NCBI GenBank assembly: GCA_905178155.1
Contig: CAJINV010000001.1
Location: 6,109,860-6,173,859, forward strand
Reading direction: 5' to 3'
From: Amoebophrya sp. A120
Lineage: Eukaryota > Sar > Dinophyceae > Syndiniales > Amoebophryaceae
Length of the DNA stretch: 64,000 nucleotides
Shown: positions 59,102-64,000 of the stretch, in pieces
How the letters are laid out: each line of letters starts with the position of its first letter
How positions within the stretch are numbered: the first letter of the stretch is position 1
The notes under the pieces: model-generated
Seen by the model: the letters and a program-made list of their open reading frames with translations, nothing else
What the model was told of the DNA's origin: nothing
The model's database searches: none
Position numbers and translations under genes: made by a program

Positions 59102-60113
59102 AACGACGAAGGCTTTGCGGTAGCTGCCAAGGTGGAAAAAGACAAACAGTTCTTGATGCATCATGTAGGTCGTGATCTTCCTCTGTTCTTGGGAAGACCC
59201 AGTGAATGTTGTTGCCATCGTACAACACTATTCGCAGATCTGGTTCATATATAAAACCGAGGACAGTAGCCTGCACTCGTCTCTCAAGCGGTTGTTGAGA
59301 GAGTGATATACATCGCTCGCGGCTACTAGACGCATCGCCGAATACAACCAAGTCCACGCCCGCTGTAATTATTTCCGGTGAGTCAAAATGACTGCAAGCA
59401 GAGCGTGAAGTGCCAATGTGTGACAACTACGCATCCCATACTAGCTCTTCCAGTGAGCAAGGCGTCCTGGTCTTGCCATTGGATCCTTCGGCACGATGGC
59501 AGTGCGTTGTTTGATCATCGTGATACAAATTTACTTCCTGTCACAAGAAAGAGGGCGAAGTACAGTTGCGGATCAATTTCGAGCTATCTTGTTTCTGCTT
59601 TATTGATGTGCTGGGGTGCGAATCATGCGATCTCGTTCTCGGAGATCATTTTCATTCAAAGGATCATCTCAACATGAACAGGATCAGGATCATATTGCCA
59701 TCTCCAAGAGGAAGGACAGGCTTGAGGTGTGTGGGCACTTTTCGATGTCGGAAGAAAGATATTCGTAAAGATAAATGGGTTTCTTCGAGACGGTAATGGT
59801 TTGAGTTTGTGCAAGCGCTGCAGCATGAAGATTTGTTCGTGTTTATAGTGGGTGAAAGTCGTCACAATTCTCGATCTAAAACAAAGTAACAAATCCAGTC
59901 CGAGACGATGAGCTGCTTAGGGTTAGGTTGCAGCGAACTAGCCAAAAAATAGAATCTTGATGTTCTGATGCGACGGCCTAGTTACGGGAACAAGAAGGCC
60001 GCTCGTGGAGAACTAGTACTGGCATATAGTCTTTATTCTGTTTTTTATTTCGTTTTCCTGAACTTTGACTTTCCAACCACAGAAGTGAAGAAAGAGGATT
60101 TTTTCACACGAAA
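59102..60113. other. Intergenic; 3' part is the first copy of a tandem duplication
   Basis: About 59500-59660 resembles 61310-61450, with shared phrases such as TTGATGTGYTGGGGTG at an offset of about 1.8 kb. No gene was recognised before the RING ORF. The remainder shows nothing. Confidence 0.5.
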
Positions 60114-61040
60114 ATGGAATACGATTTTACGGAGACGCGTGAGAAGGTCCTGCAGTCCAAGCAGGCGGTTGTGGATGAGAGAGTCGCTGAAATTCGATTT
60201 CTTTGTCGCCGATGGGAGGCTGTAATTCGTGGCTTTTACGAGAACCTAGCTTCAGGGACGGGCAACATGGCGGAAGAAGGCTGGGGGGACAAAGCTTACT
60301 GCAGATCGGCCCTCAGGGAGGATCGCAGGGAGCGTCTAAGCGAATTCTTCTCATCGTACAACGAGAAGGATCCACTTACAAACAAGACCCGCGTACCAGA
60401 GGAGGGATCCGTGGAACAGTTCTTTGTCGATGAAATATGTGCGGCTGCGAAGTGCCGCCCCTGTAAAGGTCTAGGGAACAGAGTTGACGAAATTCTTTTT
60501 GCCTCCGAAAGCGATATCCACACAGATGATGAAGGTGGAGGAGGCGTGCTGCCGCTGCGCGCGTTAGAAGGCCCGGGCGCGGCGACGTACCCAATAGCCA
60601 CTGACTTTAGCGTAACTACGAGCTCTTTGCTTGACTTTGTCACGGATTCAGACATGCGGGGAATGAAGGACTTGCGGCGGCAGCTCCGTGCGGCAATTAC
60701 GGAAAAGGACCGCGCAGAGAAGAACATCGAAGAAATAGAAAACGGCGACTTCGAGGGCGCGGTCTGCATGAGCAGTTCCAAAGAGGAAAACTTTCCTGTC
60801 CTTGTCATGCTCAGCTGTTGTCACGTGTTCTGCTTCGACTGCGCGAGCAAGGTCATAAATAGCGGTCCCGTCGGTGTGGCTCAGGCAGACGATGAGCAGG
60901 AGAGTGTTACCAGATGGAAATGCCCAACTTGTAGGAAAGACATCGACGAGGAATCTACTGCGCGCATTCCGGCTATGCTCTTCGCTGGAAAGCGGCGGAA
61001 AATGGCGGTCGCAAAGGAACGACAAGATTTAGATCATTAA
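60114..61040 (+). CDS. RING-type protein, tandem copy 1, first zinc ligand lost
   Basis: Single exon of 308 aa. A helical N terminus (MEYDFTETREKVLQSKQAVV) starts the protein, and a short coiled coil (about 185-212) precedes the RING region (about 213-285): EGAVCMSS, LSCCHVFCFDC and WKCPTCRKDIDEESTARIP. The position equivalent to the first RING cysteine is Gly215; a TGC to GGC change accounts for this relative to copy 2. The other seven ligands are present. RING domains usually recruit E2 enzymes for ubiquitin transfer, and loss of one site-1 ligand may impair this. A paralogue follows 1.8 kb downstream. Confidence 0.75.
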   Translation: MEYDFTETREKVLQSKQAVVDERVAEIRFLCRRWEAVIRGFYENLASGTGNMAEEGWGDKAYCRSALREDRRERLSEFFSSYNEKDPLTNKTRVPEEGSVEQFFVDEICAAAKCRPCKGLGNRVDEILFASESDIHTDDEGGGGVLPLRALEGPGAATYPIATDFSVTTSSLLDFVTDSDMRGMKDLRRQLRAAITEKDRAEKNIEEIENGDFEGAVCMSSSKEENFPVLVMLSCCHVFCFDCASKVINSGPVGVAQADDEQESVTRWKCPTCRKDIDEESTARIPAMLFAGKRRKMAVAKERQDLDH

Positions 61041-61926
61041 AACACCAGTCTTGTCAACAGCAGCTGCAGCACCAAAATGCAGTGCTGTGACCGCCAGTGC
61101 TACTGCCGCATTTTGTTTTTTCATCAGCATGAGCAGTAACTTGCCTCGTCACACCGAAAATACAAAATAAAAATATCCGTTGAGGATTGATATGACTGCA
61201 ACCGAAACCTAAAATGGCAATGTGTTGCAGCGCATCTCGTTGCTCTTGCAGCTCTTGCACTACCTTTTTTTTGATTCTTTGGCATTGCCATTGTGGCAGC
61301 GCGTCGGTTGATTGTCGTGATCTGGTAACCAAAGCGTGAATTAATTGCTTGTCACGAAGAGGGCGAAGGACCAATTACGAGCCACCTTGTTTGTGTTTCA
61401 TTGATGTGTTGGGGTGACGACAACTACGATATCGGAGATAATGCACATTCATAGTTTTTTTTTTTTTTGTGGGCTAATATAGTGCCGAAGAAGCTTGCTT
61501 CGCATTGTTTTTTTTGGGGGAACATTCATTCGTATTTTTTCTTCTATCGGAAGGCCAAGAGCAAGATAGAGATCGTGACTCCTGCGTAACCGTAGCTAGA
61601 CCCTGGAACCAGAAGAGCCAGTCTCTCACTCTAACGCCTGCAGTACGCGAATAGTTCTCATTCTCTTCGGGCCTTATTCTTATTGATATTTTAGCTCTTG
61701 AGGAAAACAAAATAAACATCACAGGAGACAAGGGAGAGGTTTGCGTTTCCCGAAATACCGTCGTGAACAGGTGGTGGATCGAAGATTTGTATATTCGTGC
61801 TACAATAAGAGTAACAATTTTGTACATTTTCTACTTTTTTACTTCGAAAGTAAGAACCGGAAAGGGTCAGTTTAGGTTTCAGGGTTTAGGCCACTTTTAT
61901 ATTCGAAAGAAAAAACTCATCAAATT
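61041..61926. other. Intergenic spacer between RING paralogues
   Basis: Contains the second copy of the duplicated upstream flank near 61310-61450, then poly-T (61456-61470). No other feature was recognised. Confidence 0.5.
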
Positions 61927-62847
61927 ATGGTGGAATACGATTTTGCGGAGACGGAGAAAGTTCTGAAAGCAAAGCAGGCTGCTGTGGATGAGCGAATCGC
62001 TGAAGTGCGATTTCTGTGCCGCAGAGCGGAAGCGGGAGATCGCGGGTTTTACAAGAATCTGTTGGCGGGGAGAGTAGTAGCCGCACCAGGAGAGGATCAA
62101 AAAAGCTACAGTGCAGAATACTGCAAGTTCGGTATTAAGCTTGGTCGTCGAACGCGATTAAAAGAAGTCTTCCCATTGTTCGGGGTGAAGAATCCCCTTA
62201 CAAACCAAAACCACCTCCCGTTGCCGGGAACACTGGAACAGTACGTCGCGGACGAAATAGTTGCTGCTGCCAAGTGCCGCCCCTACGGAGGGACAGGATT
62301 TGACGCCGACCCTTCCTCTGATTCTGAAGGAACCGACCACAAAGATGACGAAAATAGAGGTGGCGCACCATCGAGGGTTATAAAACCGGGAGCGGCGACA
62401 AATCCAATAGCCTATGACTTCAGTATAAATACGCATTCGCTGTTCAATTTTGTCAAGGAGGCAGATAAGAAGCAAATGGACGACGCGAAACTCAAGCTCA
62501 GCGCAGCACTCACGGAAAAAGACCGCGTAGCGAAGAACATCAAGGACATACAAGACAACAACTTCGAATGCGCGGTCTGCATCAGTAGTTCCCGGGAGGA
62601 ACGCTTCCCTGTTCTCGTCATGCTGGGCTGTTGTCACGTGTTCTGCTTCGATTGTGCGGACAAGTTCATCAATGGTGTTGACGGTGGTCAGAATCAAAAC
62701 GCCAATAACGACGACCACGTGAGAAAATGCCCGACCTGCCGTGCAGCGATAGACGAGGAGTCAACAGCGCGAATTCCACCACAGCTCTTCTGCAAACGGC
62801 GCCGCGTTCTTGCAGTTGGTGGATCTGGAGAAGGGGAGGGAGGCTGA
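61927..62847 (+). CDS. RING-type protein, tandem copy 2, complete C3HC4 pattern
   Basis: Single exon of 306 aa, starting MVEYDFAETEKVLKAKQAAV. The RING region has all eight ligands: CAVC (C215, C218), GCCHVFCFDC, and KCPTC. The spacing C-x2-C ... C-x-H-x2-C-x2-C ... C-x2-C is typical of RING-HC. A coiled coil (about 185-212) lies just before it. Probable E3 ubiquitin ligase; the substrate is unknown. It keeps the cysteine that copy 1 has lost, so this is the better candidate for an active enzyme. Confidence 0.8.
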   Translation: MVEYDFAETEKVLKAKQAAVDERIAEVRFLCRRAEAGDRGFYKNLLAGRVVAAPGEDQKSYSAEYCKFGIKLGRRTRLKEVFPLFGVKNPLTNQNHLPLPGTLEQYVADEIVAAAKCRPYGGTGFDADPSSDSEGTDHKDDENRGGAPSRVIKPGAATNPIAYDFSINTHSLFNFVKEADKKQMDDAKLKLSAALTEKDRVAKNIKDIQDNNFECAVCISSSREERFPVLVMLGCCHVFCFDCADKFINGVDGGQNQNANNDDHVRKCPTCRAAIDEESTARIPPQLFCKRRRVLAVGGSGEGEGG

Positions 62848-63418
62848 TGCGAAACGTCGGGCGGCTGTGATTTGTCTCGGATTCATCAACTACACTACTG
62901 CTCCATGAACTGACAGGACCACGAGGTGGAGATGGTTTCAACAAAGACAAAGACAAAGACAAAAATGACACTGTAAATTGTATGTTAACTTTGAAAGGAG
63001 GATTTCCATTTCGTTTTCGATTTCACTCTGACGCAGAGCTTCGTTCAGGCACTGTATCTTGGCTGCAATCGGCCGCGGAACCTGGCACGCTTATGCCAGA
63101 ATAGTACTGCTACTGTCCCAACGCGACCTTGAATCTACTTCGTCACGTGTTCCCATGGACAATGTCGAGTGGATGCGTCCTTCTCGTAATCGTTTCAATT
63201 TGAAATAGCGAGATGAACGGAGCAATTTCAAGTATGAGTTGTAACGTGAGTGTGGTGGGGGTGGGGGATGGAAAAACAAAAAGTGCCTGTAGGCTTGGCA
63301 AGAAGTTCATTGAGAGTTCTTACCAGACATCATGGCGCGAAGCGCGATGTTCGTGCCAACACACAGTTTGACTGGTGCAAGTTGAAAATCGAAAGGAAAA
63401 AGTTGCAGTCGCCTGAAA
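62848..63418. other. Intergenic, nothing recognised
   Basis: About 570 bp. A GACAAA-type run (62943-62961, AAAGACAAAGACAAAGACA) is the only repeat seen. Confidence 0.5.
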
Positions 63419-64000
63419 ATGCAGTACACCTACGAACCGGGTGAGGCGAGCAAGCACTCCTTGAAGGAGCACCACGCACTCGCGAAAGCTGCTACAGATG
63501 GCGAGGTCTACGCGGAGTCAGATTTGCGGTTTATCGCAGATGAGGTAGCTTTTATTCCATTTGAATTTGTTTGTTATCATGCACTTCAAGTTTCGGCATC
63601 GGGATCGGCAAGCAAAGCCAAGCAGGGCTACAGGCATTGGAGCTCGCCTTTCTTCATATCTGTCCGTCTCCTCCAATCATCAGGTTATTCCGGGTCTCTT
63701 TCGACACACGAGACAGGCACGGTTTCTCCGACGCGGTTGGGTGGTAGAACTAGGCTTGATTCTCTTCAGCCTGATGGCAGCTGGGCTCGAGATAACGCAC
63801 CAGTGCGCTTTCAGCGATATACTGGCACTAGCGCCTCCACGATGCGAGATGTGCTACTCCAACGTGTTTCTCTTTCTTCTCGTGATTTTGGCGGCAATAT
63901 GGTTCTTGAACCTGTACCTCTTCGCACTGCTGAAGTCCCGGGGATTTCACTTCAACCGAACAACGCTACACGAGGGATTGTACCTGAGCCACCCGGACAT
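63419..64000 (+). CDS. Membrane protein, 3' partial at window end
   Basis: Exon 1 is 63419-63544 (MQYTYEPGEASKHSLKEHHA onwards, 42 aa). A 139-nt GT-AG intron, phase 0, is followed by exon 2 from 63684, open to the window end. Exon 2 contains two hydrophobic segments, GWVVELGLILFSLMAAGLEI and VFLFLLVILAAIWFLNLYLF. A short loop with two cysteines (PRCEMC) lies between them, and RGFHFNRTTLHEGLYLSHPD follows. Coding is supported by the splice phase and the paired membrane spans. The family cannot be named from the visible part. Confidence 0.6.
   Translation, partial: MQYTYEPGEASKHSLKEHHALAKAATDGEVYAESDLRFIADEVAFIPFEFVCYHALQVSASGSASKAKQGYRHWSSPFFISVRLLQSSGYSGSLSTHETGTVSPTRLGGRTRLDSLQPDGSWARDNAPVRFQRYTGTSASTMRDVLLQRVSLSSRDFGGNMVLEPVPLRTAEVPGISLQPNNATRGIVPEPPGH

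Larger units (their letters stand above)
59500..62847. repeat. Tandem segmental duplication with about 1.8-kb period
   Basis: Two RING genes start 1813 bp apart (60114 and 61927), and their upstream flanks also match (about 59500-59660 against 61310-61450, offset near 1798 bp). The proteins align end to end with shared blocks such as DPLTNKT/NPLTNQN, AAAKCRP, GAATxPIA and DEESTARIP. The divergence shows the duplication is not recent. Confidence 0.75.

Noticed and set aside
1-64000. CRISPR arrays, bacterial operons, rRNA, spliced-leader genes
   Set aside because: None was seen. The window is a eukaryotic intron-containing region, and no direct-repeat/spacer structure or rRNA-like sequence was recognised by eye.

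Overview
The window is nuclear DNA of a protist, most likely an alveolate of the dinoflagellate lineage. A syndinian parasite such as Amoebophrya is the best guess. That guess rests on intron-rich genes, a calcium-dependent protein kinase with alveolate-type accessory domains, and strict co-orientation of genes. It also rests on introner elements: short mobile elements with terminal inverted repeats and target-site duplications that behave as introns. Species assignment is inference; no ribosomal or organellar marker is present. All supported genes lie on the + strand. For every complete multi-exon model the joined exons add up to a whole number of codons. Layout: 2-7884 is a PPP1R21-like coiled-coil gene (5' end cut by the window) with a 2.67-kb last intron full of GC-hairpin repeats. 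8418-11315 encodes a PPR-like helical-repeat protein. 11946-14705 encodes a CDPK with degenerate EF-hands. 15563-16747 encodes a four-span membrane protein, and 17648-19632 a SPRY-domain protein. 20949-30114 encodes a very large lysine/glutamate-rich protein, and 30821-33888 an unrecognised coiled-coil protein. 34623-40067 encodes a large NHL-like surface protein interrupted by three introner elements. 41694-47591 encodes a CCCH zinc-finger protein with PNUTS-like architecture, interrupted by two. 48688-56727 is a secretory-pathway block: a GT31-type glycosyltransferase, a second type II Golgi-like enzyme, a small secreted protein and a GT47 exostosin-like enzyme. 57357-59101 encodes a FOP/CEP43-like basal-body protein. 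60114-62847 holds a tandem pair of RING proteins, and 63419 to the window end a truncated membrane protein. The most notable system is the set of eight introner elements in five genes. Each runs from TATC to GATA (or CATA) and is flanked by an exact 5-bp direct repeat. Removing the element plus one repeat copy restores the reading frame in all eight cases. Only one of the eight can be spliced with GT-AG ends; the others need non-canonical or repeat-guided splicing. Two families have two copies here (210 bp twice, 251 bp twice). The remaining four have unrelated ends but share short internal motifs. The rest of the introns are ordinary GT-AG introns of 68-235 nt, apart from the large one in the first gene.
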